This document shows, one piece after another, positions 1 through 8,934 of a stretch of DNA of 64,000 nt (position 1 is the stretch's first letter; each line of letters starts with the position of its first letter). The stretch covers positions 415,189 through 479,188 of the forward strand of contig NZ_LMSP01000001.1 of assembly GCF_001429545.1 (NCBI RefSeq). Direction: 5' to 3'. The position numbers and the translations under genes were made by a program. The DNA is from Paenibacillus sp. Soil787. GTDB lineage: Bacteria; Bacillota; Bacilli; Paenibacillales; NBRC-103111. The notes beneath the pieces were generated by a model. That model was given only the letters and a program-made list of their open reading frames with translations, ran no database searches and was not told where the DNA came from.

Positions 1-323
1 AACAAGGAAGCACAGTCCCAGTGAAATTCCAGCTAACGGACGCTTTAAATCAATACGTATCCAATTTAAGTGCATCAATAAAAGTCACATACTTGTCAGC
101 TGATGTAGATGGAACAGATATTGAAGATGTGATCTCGACTGACGCCTCCACAGGAACGCTTTTCCGTAATGATAATACAGTTAATCAATATATCTTTAAT
201 TTGAGCACCAAAAATCTGGAAGCTGGGAAATATCAAGTTGAAGTTGTATTACCTTCAACCTATACACTTGTTTCAACAGCTCCTCTTAAAATTACATTCA
301 GTTTGAGATCTAAAATAGGATGA
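1..323 (+). CDS. C-terminal end of a PxKF-domain surface/secreted protein (partial)
   Basis: The reading frame is open from base 3 to the TGA at 321-323, so the gene begins outside the window. The visible residues start GSTVPVKFQLTDA and continue with a beta-rich stretch containing LFRNDNTVNQYIFNLSTKNL and EAGKYQVEVVLP. This is the pattern of the PxKF module found at the C-terminus of large secreted or cell-surface proteins of Paenibacillus and relatives. No sortase motif is present; the protein ends in SLRSKIG. An in-frame internal GTG/ATG start is not credible because the PxKF motif itself lies upstream of any such start. The function of the whole protein cannot be told from this fragment. 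Confidence 0.75.
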   Translation, partial: QGSTVPVKFQLTDALNQYVSNLSASIKVTYLSADVDGTDIEDVISTDASTGTLFRNDNTVNQYIFNLSTKNLEAGKYQVEVVLPSTYTLVSTAPLKITFSLRSKIG

Positions 324-400
324 TTGAATAAGTTAAATAAAATCACCAGCCTCGTTTTTTTTCAAGGCTGATTGATTAACCCCCGGCGTAGAGACCGTCT

Positions 401-440
401 GGCGTCCACTATACTTTTCACAAAAGTACAGTGGACACCT
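401..440. repeat. Long imperfect hairpin, first of a pair
   Basis: The arms GGCGTCCACTATACTTTT and AAAAGTACAGTGGACACC pair with only two mismatches around a tiny loop. No T-run follows, so it is not a classical terminator. The core GTCCAC/GTGGAC recurs in the terminator-like hairpin at 524-560. Confidence 0.7.
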
Positions 441-523
441 TGGGCAGTAACGATGATCCTCCGAGTTCTAAATGGGAACCTTGATCTCGGTCTGAATCTG
501 TAAAAGAGCTATTAAGTAAGAAT

Positions 524-568
524 CTACGGTGGACGCTGTGAAAAACGGTGTCCACCGTAGTTTTATTT
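524..568 (+). terminator. Perfect 11-bp hairpin followed by T-rich run
   Basis: CTACGGTGGAC (524-534) pairs perfectly with GTCCACCGTAG (550-560) and is followed by TTTTATTT. It has the form of a rho-independent terminator on the plus strand. It lies 200 bases past the end of the PxKF gene, so which transcript it ends is unclear. Confidence 0.7.
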
Positions 569-1172
569 CTGGCTAAAAATCAGGGCTCGATTCCAGTATC
601 AATAAAGAATTTTGCTTCAAAGGTTATTCAGTGTAAATATTTAGTTAATTCCAAATATTACCATACTGTGAGTTTTGCTGTAAAGAGAAAGTAATGAGTT
701 TGCACATACAGGTAAAATATATACACATACATAAAGCAACTTTTTATATATACTCTATGGTTATATAGAGGTGCCGTCTCGAATGGTATGCGCATCCAAT
801 TACTATAATTCTAAGCGCACCCGACAACCAATAGGATGCAGTGAATACGAAGTACAGCATGGCAATTTTGTCTTTCTTGTTAGTAAGCGATTTCATTTAA
901 CTGGTTCGTAATGAAGTTTGAAAAACAACATGCACCGATGCATGAAATGGGGAAATGGAAGTTGCCACACCATCCCAATTAACCAAATGCGAGGTGCATT
1001 TTCATATGTATACAGCTTGATTGTATAATTCTGTCTATCATGAAAAAAATGCGTATATACCTCAAAAAAGAAAGGTGCAATAATTACAATTCTATATGTT
1101 TGGTCAATATGGGTTACATAACTTGAAGGTGGGGAAAGAGAGATCACACAGAAGAAGACGACTGAAGAAGGA

Positions 1173-2594
1173 TTGCAAGAAAACGAGGAGCGGTATCGGG
1201 CACTGGTTGAATGTTCGCCTGAACCCATCGTCGTTTATTCCAAATCTCGCATTTCGTATGCGAATGCCGCCGCCTCTCGGCTCATCGGAGCAGAAACTCC
1301 CGAAATCCTTATCGGAGAACGAGTGCTGCATTTCATACATCCGGGATTTACGGAAATGGCGAAGCTGACTCACATGTTGCTACTAGAAGGCAAAGCCTCA
1401 GAGGTGATAGAGATCAAGCTCGTTCGTTTGGACGGTAAAGCCGTAGATGTCGAGCTTCGAGCGGTTCCCGTTAAATTTCACGGGACTTCGTTCATTCTAT
1501 TATTTTTCAGAGATATAACGGATCGTAAACGGGCTGAGGCCAAGCTTATCGAAAGCGAGACACGATTCCAAAGGTTGTTGCAGTTATCGCCCGATCCCGT
1601 TATTTTGCACTGTAACGGCGTCATCCAGATTGTCAATGATATCGGTATCAGGTTCTTTAGAGCGAATAGCAGCCAAGAATTCATCGGCCGTTCTATTTTT
1701 GAGTTTTTCTCGCCGGAAGATCACCCGAAGATCGCAAGCCGAATGAATCAAGCTATTCATAGCGATGGTTTTTTGGGATTTCAAAGTTACAGGATGAAAG
1801 TGCTTGACGGGACCGAGCTCGATGTTGAAATATCATCGGTCTATGTAGATGAACAATTGGGATCTCCGATTTTTCAGAGCGTTGTCAGAGATATGACAGA
1901 GAGAAAGAATACGGAAGAATACGTACGGACTTCAGAGAAGCTTTCGATTATCGGTAAGCTCGCCGCCGGGATTGCCCATGAAATTCGCAATCCGTTAACA
2001 TCGCTCAAGGGTTTCGCGCAAATTCTCAAAGCTATAAATACGAAATATATCGACATTATGTTGGAGGAACTGGAACGGATCAATTACATCGTGAATGAAT
2101 TTATGACGCTTGCCAAGCCGCACTCGGTAACTTATACAGAAAACGAACTCAGGCCGCTGGTTGTGAGTGTCGTTCGATTGATGCAGCCTCAGGCGCTTCT
2201 GTTTAATGTAGACTTGCAGCTGGAGGCTGAGGCAAATCTGAAGAAAGTCCTTTGTGAACCGAATCAAATCAAACAAGTGATAATGAATATTATTAAAAAT
2301 GCAATCGAATCAATGACGACCGGCGGGGTGGTGAGTATATCGCTGAAACAGAAGGACGAATTCAATGCTCTGATTTGCATTGAGGATCAAGGCGTCGGTA
2401 TTCCGGAGGATCAATTGGCGAAGTTGGGGGAGCCATTTTTTTCAACGAAGGACGATGGGAATGGTTTAGGCATAACGATTTGTCAACAAATTCTTAAAGC
2501 GCATCAAGGCACGTTAACGATTCGAAGCAAACCTAATGTCGGCACAACAGTAGAGGTAGAAATTCAGTGCGATATGAGGGATTATGCGCCATGA
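1173..2594 (+). CDS. PAS-PAS sensor histidine kinase, probably N-terminally truncated
   Basis: This is a soluble orphan kinase of the sporulation-kinase type. Visible domains are PAS 1 (about 5-110, ending FFRDITDRKRAE), PAS 2 (about 120-240, ending VVRDMTERKNTEE), the HisKA dimerisation helix with phospho-acceptor His269 in GIAHEIRNP, and the HATPase domain with N-box NIIKNAIES, G1 box DQGVGIP and F/G2 boxes EPFFSTKDDGNGLG. No membrane segment is visible. The only ordinary start is TTG 1173, with AGGA directly against it, which is poor spacing. In the same frame the sequence is open back to 1122 and reads REITQKKTTEEGLQENEERYR, the linker normally found after a preceding PAS domain. I infer that at least one upstream PAS domain has been lost. 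No response regulator lies beside it; KinA-E type kinases feed Spo0F, so a role in sporulation is possible but not shown. Confidence 0.8.
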   Translation: MQENEERYRALVECSPEPIVVYSKSRISYANAAASRLIGAETPEILIGERVLHFIHPGFTEMAKLTHMLLLEGKASEVIEIKLVRLDGKAVDVELRAVPVKFHGTSFILLFFRDITDRKRAEAKLIESETRFQRLLQLSPDPVILHCNGVIQIVNDIGIRFFRANSSQEFIGRSIFEFFSPEDHPKIASRMNQAIHSDGFLGFQSYRMKVLDGTELDVEISSVYVDEQLGSPIFQSVVRDMTERKNTEEYVRTSEKLSIIGKLAAGIAHEIRNPLTSLKGFAQILKAINTKYIDIMLEELERINYIVNEFMTLAKPHSVTYTENELRPLVVSVVRLMQPQALLFNVDLQLEAEANLKKVLCEPNQIKQVIMNIIKNAIESMTTGGVVSISLKQKDEFNALICIEDQGVGIPEDQLAKLGEPFFSTKDDGNGLGITICQQILKAHQGTLTIRSKPNVGTTVEVEIQCDMRDYAP

Positions 2595-2698
2595 ACCTTG
2601 CGGCACGCGGCTTACAAGGTTAAATTGGAATTCTGCATATGACTAAAATAATGTTTATATACGTCAGAAAAGCGTTGTACTAATATAAAACACGTGAA

Positions 2699-2716
2699 TG
2701 TTAAGCGCTTTCAACA
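2699..2716. promoter_or_regulatory. cre-like (CcpA) site before sugar locus 1
   Basis: TGTTAAGCGCTTTCAACA; on the minus strand TGAAAGCGCTTAACA, which follows the cre consensus except for one extra base in the right half. It lies just downstream of a possible -10 (TAATAT near 2684) and about 28 bases before the binding-protein start, a position suited to catabolite repression. The site was found by eye and is not proven. Confidence 0.45.
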
Positions 2717-2743
2717 ATCAGTCTACAAAGGAGAGGGTCTTAG

Positions 2744-4369
2744 ATGAAGAAGAAAGTATCGTCTTTCATCGCACTCAGCATGCTTGCTTCAGTTATGATG
2801 ACAGGCTGCAGTAGCGACAAGGATGCAGGCAAAGGGGCGGATTCGTCCCAGAAGTCGCCAAATGTACAGTCCGTGGAATTTCCTCTAAAGGAAAAAGTGA
2901 AGTATTCTTTCGTACAAAGCAGAAGCGACGGTTTTAAACCCTATCAAACATTGACGGCCTGGAACGAGCAGTATGAGAAGAAATCCAACGTCCAGATTGA
3001 ATGGCAGGATTGGGGCACAGGAGATGCGTATAAGCAAAAAAGCAAGCTGGCCTTTGCCAGCGGCGATCTGCCGGACGCACTCTATGGAGGCTTTGTCATT
3101 GATGGCAATGAATACACGAATTACGGTTCTCAGGGCTTGCTTATTCCTATGGAAAAGATGATCAATAAGGATATCATGCCCAATTTGACAAAATTGATAG
3201 AAAAAAACCCAGATTTGCTTAAGCAAATGACAGCTCCTGACGGACATGTTTATGGCTTGCCTGCGTATCAAGAAGCCACGACCAATACCAATGATACCAT
3301 ACTATACAACAGGCTTTGGCTTGATAAACTGGGTTTGAAGATTCCAACCACAACGGATGAATTCTACGAATACCTGAAAGCGATCAAGGCGTCGAAGGAT
3401 TTAAACGGCAACGGCAAGGACGACGAAATTCCTTTTACCTTCCGTTTTGGTACGAATGGAACAGTAGATAAAATAAATGGAATTTCTTCCTTGATTGGTT
3501 TTACCGGACTCGTCCTGCCTCAAAATTGGGTTGATGTCAAAGATGGAAAAGTCATTTTTGTACCCGGTCAGCCGGAATATAAAGAGGCCATGAAATACCT
3601 GAATAAATTAGCGTCCGAAGGACTGATCGACAAAGAAGCTTTTACTATGGATGGCTCCGCATACACCGCTAAGCTCACAAGTAAAGTTCCGTCTGTAGGT
3701 GTCGCTATTGGCTGGTCAACAGCACAATTTAATACGCCAATTGGCAGCGATGTGTTTGTTTATGGACCTCCGCTTAAAGGTCCGGATGGCAAGCAACGGT
3801 GGGCGAAAAGGGTAACGCCTGCGAATTTCAATATTGCTTTTGCGATTACCAACAAGGCGAAAAACCCGGAAATCTTGTTGAAATGGGCAGACTTGCATTA
3901 CGATACGGATGCATCCATACAAAATTTGAATGGCTCCTACGATAAATACCTGAAAAAACTGGATAACGGGGTGTTCGAAGAAATATTGAAGCCGGACGGG
4001 AAACAATTTACAGGAGTTGAAAAATCGGTAGATTCACCTGTGAATTTCTCCTTATACGCTATACTTGCGCAAGATTTTAAATGGAGTAAAAAATCAGCCG
4101 CCACGATATCCAAGGAAGAAGCGGAAAAGATATATGGCCCCTACTTCCAAAAAGAAGTTTATTTTAATCCTTTCATGGATCAAAAGGACTCGGAACGTTA
4201 CACCATTGTTGGCAACGATATCGGGCAATATGTAACCAAAATGACGGCAAAGTGGATCTATAGCGGCGGGGTTGAAGCCGATTGGAATGAATACGTGAAC
4301 CAGTTGAAAAAACTCGGGATGGATGATTTTGTGAAAATTGACCAGAAGGCCTATGACAGAACGAAATAG
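2744..4369 (+). CDS. Extracellular solute-binding lipoprotein of a CUT1-type sugar ABC importer
   Basis: This is the membrane-anchored receptor that would capture an oligosaccharide and hand it to the two permeases encoded next. The N-terminus is a lipoprotein signal with lipobox MTGC (Cys22) followed by a Ser/Asp/Lys-rich linker. At 541 residues it is of the long LplA-like class usual in Paenibacillus. The body contains family signatures such as NVQIEWQDWGTGDAYKQK, FASGDLPDALYGG and a Ca-loop-like DLNGNGKDDEIPF (about residues 220-232). AAGGAG lies 10 bases before the ATG. A strong hairpin at 4386-4428 separates it from the permeases and probably lets it be made in excess. No ATPase gene is nearby, so a shared MsmK/MsmX-type ATPase is expected (family knowledge). 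The ligand is unknown; the lyase downstream suggests a uronic-acid oligosaccharide. Confidence 0.9.
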   Translation: MKKKVSSFIALSMLASVMMTGCSSDKDAGKGADSSQKSPNVQSVEFPLKEKVKYSFVQSRSDGFKPYQTLTAWNEQYEKKSNVQIEWQDWGTGDAYKQKSKLAFASGDLPDALYGGFVIDGNEYTNYGSQGLLIPMEKMINKDIMPNLTKLIEKNPDLLKQMTAPDGHVYGLPAYQEATTNTNDTILYNRLWLDKLGLKIPTTTDEFYEYLKAIKASKDLNGNGKDDEIPFTFRFGTNGTVDKINGISSLIGFTGLVLPQNWVDVKDGKVIFVPGQPEYKEAMKYLNKLASEGLIDKEAFTMDGSAYTAKLTSKVPSVGVAIGWSTAQFNTPIGSDVFVYGPPLKGPDGKQRWAKRVTPANFNIAFAITNKAKNPEILLKWADLHYDTDASIQNLNGSYDKYLKKLDNGVFEEILKPDGKQFTGVEKSVDSPVNFSLYAILAQDFKWSKKSAATISKEEAEKIYGPYFQKEVYFNPFMDQKDSERYTIVGNDIGQYVTKMTAKWIYSGGVEADWNEYVNQLKKLGMDDFVKIDQKAYDRTK

Positions 4370-4385
4370 TCCTATATAGAAGTGT

Positions 4386-4428
4386 AACAAGGCAGTTTTA
4401 AGCTTTCAAAAGCTTCAACTGCCTTGTT
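4386..4428 (+). terminator. Intra-operon hairpin between binding protein and permeases
   Basis: AACAAGGCAGTT (4386-4397) pairs perfectly with AACTGCCTTGTT (4417-4428), with a further AAGCTTT/AAAGCTT pairing inside. Only a few T residues follow, so partial read-through or mRNA stabilisation of the upstream gene is likely rather than complete termination. Confidence 0.8.
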
Positions 4429-4481
4429 ATAGCATATTGGAAGTTACTATCACGCACTCTCGATGAAGGAGATGGACCGTT

Positions 4482-5453
4482 GTGGAAATTGCAAAATTGG
4501 CATCAAAGAATCATGTGAAAACAGAGGAATACCCGCAAGTCACAACGAAAAGGCTTCTAAAAAAAGTATTCTCTCGCGATTATCAGTTATACTTTTTGTG
4601 CCTTCCTGCACTTATATACATCATCCTATTCGATTATGTTCCCATGTATGGAATCCAGCTGGCGTTCAAAGATTTTATGATTTCAAAGGGCATATGGGGC
4701 AGTCCTTGGGTAGGATTTAAGCATTTTGAAAGATTTTTTGAATCGTACCAGTTCATGGCGGTGTTAAAAAATACGCTCGGCGTAAGTGTCTATGAATTGG
4801 TTGCAGGTTTTCCAATACCTATTATACTTGCATTGCTGTTAAATCAGGTGAGAAGCCAACGTTTCAAAAAGATTGTTCAAACGGTCACTTATGCGCCGCA
4901 TTTTATATCAGTCGTGGTTCTCTCCAGCATGCTGATCATATTTTTATCACCCAGTATCGGTGTGGTCAACAATATTATCACTGCTTTTGGAGGAGAAAAA
5001 ATCAACTTTATGGCGCGTCCGGATTTGTGGAAGAGCATCTTTGTATGGTCAGGCATTTGGCAGAATGCCGGGTGGGGAACCATTATTTATATTGCTGCCC
5101 TATCGTCGATAAGCCCTGAATTATACGAAGCTGCAAAAGTGGATGGGGCCAGCAAGTTTCAGATCATCCGGCATGTAGATATTCCGGGAATTTCGCAAAC
5201 GATGGTCATTTTGTTTATTCTTGGAATTGGGCATGTCATGAATGTAGGTTTCCAGAAAGCCTACTTGCTGCAAAATGCTCTAAATATTGATGCATCTGAA
5301 GTTATTTCAACCTATGTATACAAGATTGGTATTGAAGGCAATCAGTTCAGCTATTCAACGGCCATTGGTCTTTTCAGTACGGTTATCAATATTATATTGC
5401 TGGTCAGCGCAAACCGTATTGCTAAAAAATTGAGCGGTTCCAGTCTCTGGTAG
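4482..5453 (+). CDS. LplB-type sugar ABC transporter permease
   Basis: This is the first membrane subunit of the locus 1 importer. It is 323 residues long with about six transmembrane helices (first near LYFLCLPALIYIILFDYV). The binding-protein-dependent permease EAA loop that docks the ATPase is visible as EAAKVDGASKFQIIRHVDIP. The C-terminus SANRIAKKLSGSSLW is typical of LplB-like proteins. The start is GTG 4482 with AAGGAG ten bases upstream; a frame-shifted ATG at 4463 gives a different, unrelated protein. It is followed 18 bases later by the partner permease. Confidence 0.9.
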   Translation: MEIAKLASKNHVKTEEYPQVTTKRLLKKVFSRDYQLYFLCLPALIYIILFDYVPMYGIQLAFKDFMISKGIWGSPWVGFKHFERFFESYQFMAVLKNTLGVSVYELVAGFPIPIILALLLNQVRSQRFKKIVQTVTYAPHFISVVVLSSMLIIFLSPSIGVVNNIITAFGGEKINFMARPDLWKSIFVWSGIWQNAGWGTIIYIAALSSISPELYEAAKVDGASKFQIIRHVDIPGISQTMVILFILGIGHVMNVGFQKAYLLQNALNIDASEVISTYVYKIGIEGNQFSYSTAIGLFSTVINIILLVSANRIAKKLSGSSLW

Positions 5454-5471
5454 GAAAGGAGTGTGGCGACG

Positions 5472-6362
5472 ATGAAAACAATTAAAAGATCCAAAGAGGA
5501 TCTCATATTTGATATGATTAATTATTCTGTGCTTGGATTTTTCCTGCTTATCGTTTTATACCCTTTATATTTCGTTGTCATAGCTTCCATATCGAATCCA
5601 AATGATGTGGTCAGCGGAAATGTCTTTGTGCTCCCCAAAGGCATTACTCTGGAAGGGTATGAAAGAATATTTCGGGATACAAGGATTTGGACGGGATATG
5701 GCAATACCCTTTTATATACGGTGGCAGGAACTACGCTCAATGTTATATTGACCATGATGATTGCCTTCCCTTTATCCCGCAAATATTTCTCGGGGCGCAA
5801 ATGGATTATGATCATACTTATGATCACAATGTACTTTAGCGGAGGTTTAATTCCGCATTATTTGTTGGTCAAGAGTCTGGGGCTTCGCGACACAGCGATG
5901 GCGATGATTATCCTCGGCGCGGTCGGGGTGTTTAACATCATCATCACACGTACCTTTCTTGAATCCAATATTTCGGAAGAACTGGAACAGGCGGCCGCTA
6001 TTGACGGATGCTCGCCCTTTAGGTTTTTTATAACAATGGTACTTCCTTTGTCCAAGGCCGTGATGGCCGTATTGGCTCTTTACTATGGCGTGGGACATTG
6101 GAATGATTATTTTAAGGCGATGATATTTTTAAATAGCTCAGAGAAGTTTCCGCTCCAGTTAATCTTAAGATCAATCCTGATCCAGTCACAGAATATGTCT
6201 GCCATGACCGAAGATATTACATTGGTTGAGGAAACCCGAATTATTGCAGAGCAGATCAAATATGGCGTCATAATTGTGGCAAGCGTTCCGATGCTGCTCT
6301 TGTATCCTTTTCTTCAGAGGTACTTTATCAAAGGAGTTATGGTTGGATCTATAAAAGGCTAA
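5472..6362 (+). CDS. YtcP/LplC-type sugar ABC transporter permease
   Basis: This is the second membrane subunit of the importer (296 residues from ATG 5472). It shows about six hydrophobic helices, the typical opening NYSVLGFFLLIVLYPLYFVV, the EAA loop EQAAAIDGCSPFRFFITMVLP and the usual end FIKGVMVGSIKG. A GTG at 5463 is in frame, but the ribosome site AAAGGAG (5455-5461) is correctly spaced only from ATG 5472. It is co-transcribed with the preceding permease and the following lyase gene. Confidence 0.9.
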   Translation: MKTIKRSKEDLIFDMINYSVLGFFLLIVLYPLYFVVIASISNPNDVVSGNVFVLPKGITLEGYERIFRDTRIWTGYGNTLLYTVAGTTLNVILTMMIAFPLSRKYFSGRKWIMIILMITMYFSGGLIPHYLLVKSLGLRDTAMAMIILGAVGVFNIIITRTFLESNISEELEQAAAIDGCSPFRFFITMVLPLSKAVMAVLALYYGVGHWNDYFKAMIFLNSSEKFPLQLILRSILIQSQNMSAMTEDITLVEETRIIAEQIKYGVIIVASVPMLLLYPFLQRYFIKGVMVGSIKG

Positions 6363-6382
6363 GACTTCGAGGGGGTATTTTT

Positions 6383-8848
6383 ATGAATTTAGATATCGAC
6401 TTAAATGCTGATCTGATCCCTGAGTCTTACTGGCGTAGTGCCTGGGCATGCAGTGAATGTGTGCATCAACCAAACGTCAATACGGCCCTTATGCATGTAA
6501 TCAAGATGCAAGCTTTAGAGGAATTACGAAAGCAATTGGCTTACACTCCATTTCGTTCAAAAGTCTATATGGAATTTAATCAGCGTGACCATTATATTTC
6601 ACAGTTAACAGAAGAGGGCCGCTTTATAGATTTGAGCGATTCTTTCAAGGACTTGAATGTTGCTATCCTGCGGCTTGCGACGATTGCTGAACCCTTTCAT
6701 TGGTCCCGCGAAAAACCGCTGCAGGATGAAAATTTGAAATCCAGGATTTTTAAAGGCGTTTCTTATTATTGCAAAATGGAAGCGGACAGGGAGGATACGG
6801 GGGCTACCCGATTTCACGGCTCTGTTTTTGCTATCCCTGTTGCTGCTGTGAATCTGTTTTTTTTCTTTCTTGACGATATGGAAGCGGTAGAAAAGGTAAC
6901 AATGGAAGACCCGCTGACAAGGGAAGTACATAAGCAACTGAGCCGATGTGCGCTACAGGCATGGACATTGCCGCTTCGCGGTGATCATACCGACAGCCAC
7001 CCGATCAGTCCTGAGCGGTTCCGACAGCATGTCTGGTGGGTGGGAGGGAATGCGCTGACCTATCGTCCTTCCTTTTATGCGGCAGTGGTGCTTCAATCCG
7101 TAGAAATGATAGATACCATGACTCATGTTGTTAGCCATATTTTTACGCCGACTTCTCATACCAACAGTAACGTATCTTTTTGGAATGAAGGGATATGCGC
7201 CGACGGCTTCGGTTGGGGGCATGGTCCGCAAGCCTACAACAGCGGCTATCCAAAAGACGGCATACTGAGTGGTTTGAATATCATCAAGGAATTGAAAGGA
7301 ACACCATGGGAAGAAGAGATCACTTGCGGTAATATGGATTGGCTGATCAACTTTATTCGCGGTCTCAGTTGGAGTCATTACAAGGGCTGGGACGCACCGA
7401 TGCAGTCTAGGCATATTTTTACAAGGAAGATGAAAGATGACGTCAGCTATATTTATGATTTAGCACAATTACTGATAGAAAATTTCAGTTATTTGTTAAC
7501 GGAAGAACAGTTGAAAGAAATGAACGATCTTCTTGATTATAAAGATATCCAAAGGATGGACGGGTATCCTTCAGGTTACTACAAAGGAGTGCGCTACTTC
7601 TGGAACAATGATGATTTAATCAAGAAAACGGATAAGCTGTATTTCTATTTGAATATGGCTTCAAATCGTTGCGACGGTGTAGAATTCGCCCATATTATGG
7701 CAGATAAGCTTAATCTATTTACAGCGGATGGTTCCTATGTCATAGCAAGAGACGGCACTGAATGGGCTGAAAGCAAAGGGGCCTGGGAACTTGCTTCTTT
7801 ACCTGGCATAACAGCCCGCTATATAGAAACTGCAAAGCTTGTGCCCGCAACCAACTGGTCTGGTTATAACAGTATTCATCCTTACGCGGGAGGAGTCGCC
7901 CGCAATGATAACGGCGCCGCAGGATTTATCTTTGAAAAAGTTGATCAGAAGAGTGTTGATGGAGCCGGTGTTATCCATGAGGATGGCAGTAATGAAATCT
8001 TCGGTGTGAAGGCGTACAAGAGTTATTTTATTATGGAAGATACGATTGTCTGCCTAGGCGCGGGGATATCTGATTATCGGCCGGAATTGGGCAGCGAGAT
8101 ACGGACCTCGATCAATCAGACGAAATGGGCAACGGATATTTTGTATCATACGGCAGGGAGTCCTTCGATAGAGACTTTCGGAATGGACAATAATGGTGTA
8201 AAGGTAACACTTAAAGGGTACGAATCCAGCAGTAAGGATATTCCTTGGGTCAAGCAGGATGGCATCCTTTATGCGGTGCTTCCTGAGCATACGTCCGGGG
8301 AAGTCGTCATGCTGGCAGAGGAAAGGATAACGCACTGGGAACTGCTCAACTTTTCAAATAGCCAGGCAGACAATGAGCTGTGCCCGATATTCCAAATTTG
8401 GGTGAATCATGGACAGGCGCCTGCCCAGAGCAAGTATTCGTATCTCATGTATGCAGGCGATCAGAAGCCGCAGTCGTATCTGGCTTCAAATCCTGTTCAA
8501 ATCATTTCCAACACAACCAAACTGCAAGCTGTGGCCAATAACAACAATAGCTTGATTCAGGCTGTATTCTTTGATCATGAAACTACATGTATAACAGAGT
8601 CATTGAAGATGAAAGTTTCCAAACCTGCTGTAGTCATGTTGGAACAAGAGGGAGACAAGCTGTTTATTACGGCAAGCGACCCTTATCAGGATGTAAATTT
8701 GGATGAACTCATCATTTACTTGACCATTCCGCTTGTTGGTGTAGGGATTACCATTGACAATGAATGGCATGCAGTTCCAATCAAAATGCCTGGAATTCCT
8801 GTTGTCGGCAAGCCGAATACGGTCGTTGTCAATATAATTGCTGTCTAA
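6383..8848 (+). CDS. Polysaccharide lyase family 8-like protein, no signal peptide
   Basis: It resembles the hyaluronate/chondroitin/xanthan lyase family, which cleaves uronic-acid-containing chains by beta-elimination. The N-terminal half is helical, and the catalytic segment NEGICADGFGWGHGPQAYNS (about 270-287) carries the candidate His280 and Tyr285; SRHIFTRK downstream resembles the family arginine segment. The C-terminal half is a beta-sandwich with the PL8 signature YFIMEDTIVCLGAGI and HTSGEVVMLAEERI. At 821 residues the length suits the family. Unlike most family members it begins MNLDIDLNADLIPESYW, with no signal peptide, so it should act in the cytoplasm on imported oligosaccharides. 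The ribosome site is GAGGGGG before ATG 6383. The exact substrate is not known, and the first catalytic Asn was not identified with certainty. Confidence 0.72.
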   Translation: MNLDIDLNADLIPESYWRSAWACSECVHQPNVNTALMHVIKMQALEELRKQLAYTPFRSKVYMEFNQRDHYISQLTEEGRFIDLSDSFKDLNVAILRLATIAEPFHWSREKPLQDENLKSRIFKGVSYYCKMEADREDTGATRFHGSVFAIPVAAVNLFFFFLDDMEAVEKVTMEDPLTREVHKQLSRCALQAWTLPLRGDHTDSHPISPERFRQHVWWVGGNALTYRPSFYAAVVLQSVEMIDTMTHVVSHIFTPTSHTNSNVSFWNEGICADGFGWGHGPQAYNSGYPKDGILSGLNIIKELKGTPWEEEITCGNMDWLINFIRGLSWSHYKGWDAPMQSRHIFTRKMKDDVSYIYDLAQLLIENFSYLLTEEQLKEMNDLLDYKDIQRMDGYPSGYYKGVRYFWNNDDLIKKTDKLYFYLNMASNRCDGVEFAHIMADKLNLFTADGSYVIARDGTEWAESKGAWELASLPGITARYIETAKLVPATNWSGYNSIHPYAGGVARNDNGAAGFIFEKVDQKSVDGAGVIHEDGSNEIFGVKAYKSYFIMEDTIVCLGAGISDYRPELGSEIRTSINQTKWATDILYHTAGSPSIETFGMDNNGVKVTLKGYESSSKDIPWVKQDGILYAVLPEHTSGEVVMLAEERITHWELLNFSNSQADNELCPIFQIWVNHGQAPAQSKYSYLMYAGDQKPQSYLASNPVQIISNTTKLQAVANNNNSLIQAVFFDHETTCITESLKMKVSKPAVVMLEQEGDKLFITASDPYQDVNLDELIIYLTIPLVGVGITIDNEWHAVPIKMPGIPVVGKPNTVVVNIIAV

Positions 8849-8934
8849 TGTCATTATTTTATTTATTTACATCATAATGTTTCCTTGGCAAACCCTGTAA
8901 AGTTGTATTAGGATTTCCTATGGGGGCTGAAGTG

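Larger units (their letters stand above)
324..1172. other. Gene-free stretch of about 850 bases
   Basis: No convincing coding sequence is visible on either strand. The stretch holds two strong hairpins (listed separately), a small palindrome CATGCA-N4-TGCATG at 929-944, and a weaker inverted pair GCATCC / GGATGC near 792 and 834. Small reading frames around 893-1373 overlap the kinase start and have no recognisable family or ribosome site. The composition suggests decayed sequence, possibly including the lost N-terminal part of the kinase that follows. Confidence 0.5.

Noticed and set aside
792-840. GCATCC / GGATGC inverted pair as insertion-sequence ends
   Set aside because: Only six matched bases, no transposase trace and no target duplication seen.
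893-1373. Small overlapping reading frames on both strands near the kinase start
   Set aside because: No family resemblance, no ribosome site, and they are antisense or frame-shifted shadows of the kinase gene.
2594-2621. AACCTTG / CAAGGTT hairpin after the kinase as terminator
   Set aside because: Seven-base stem with a 14-base loop and no T-run; too weak to call.
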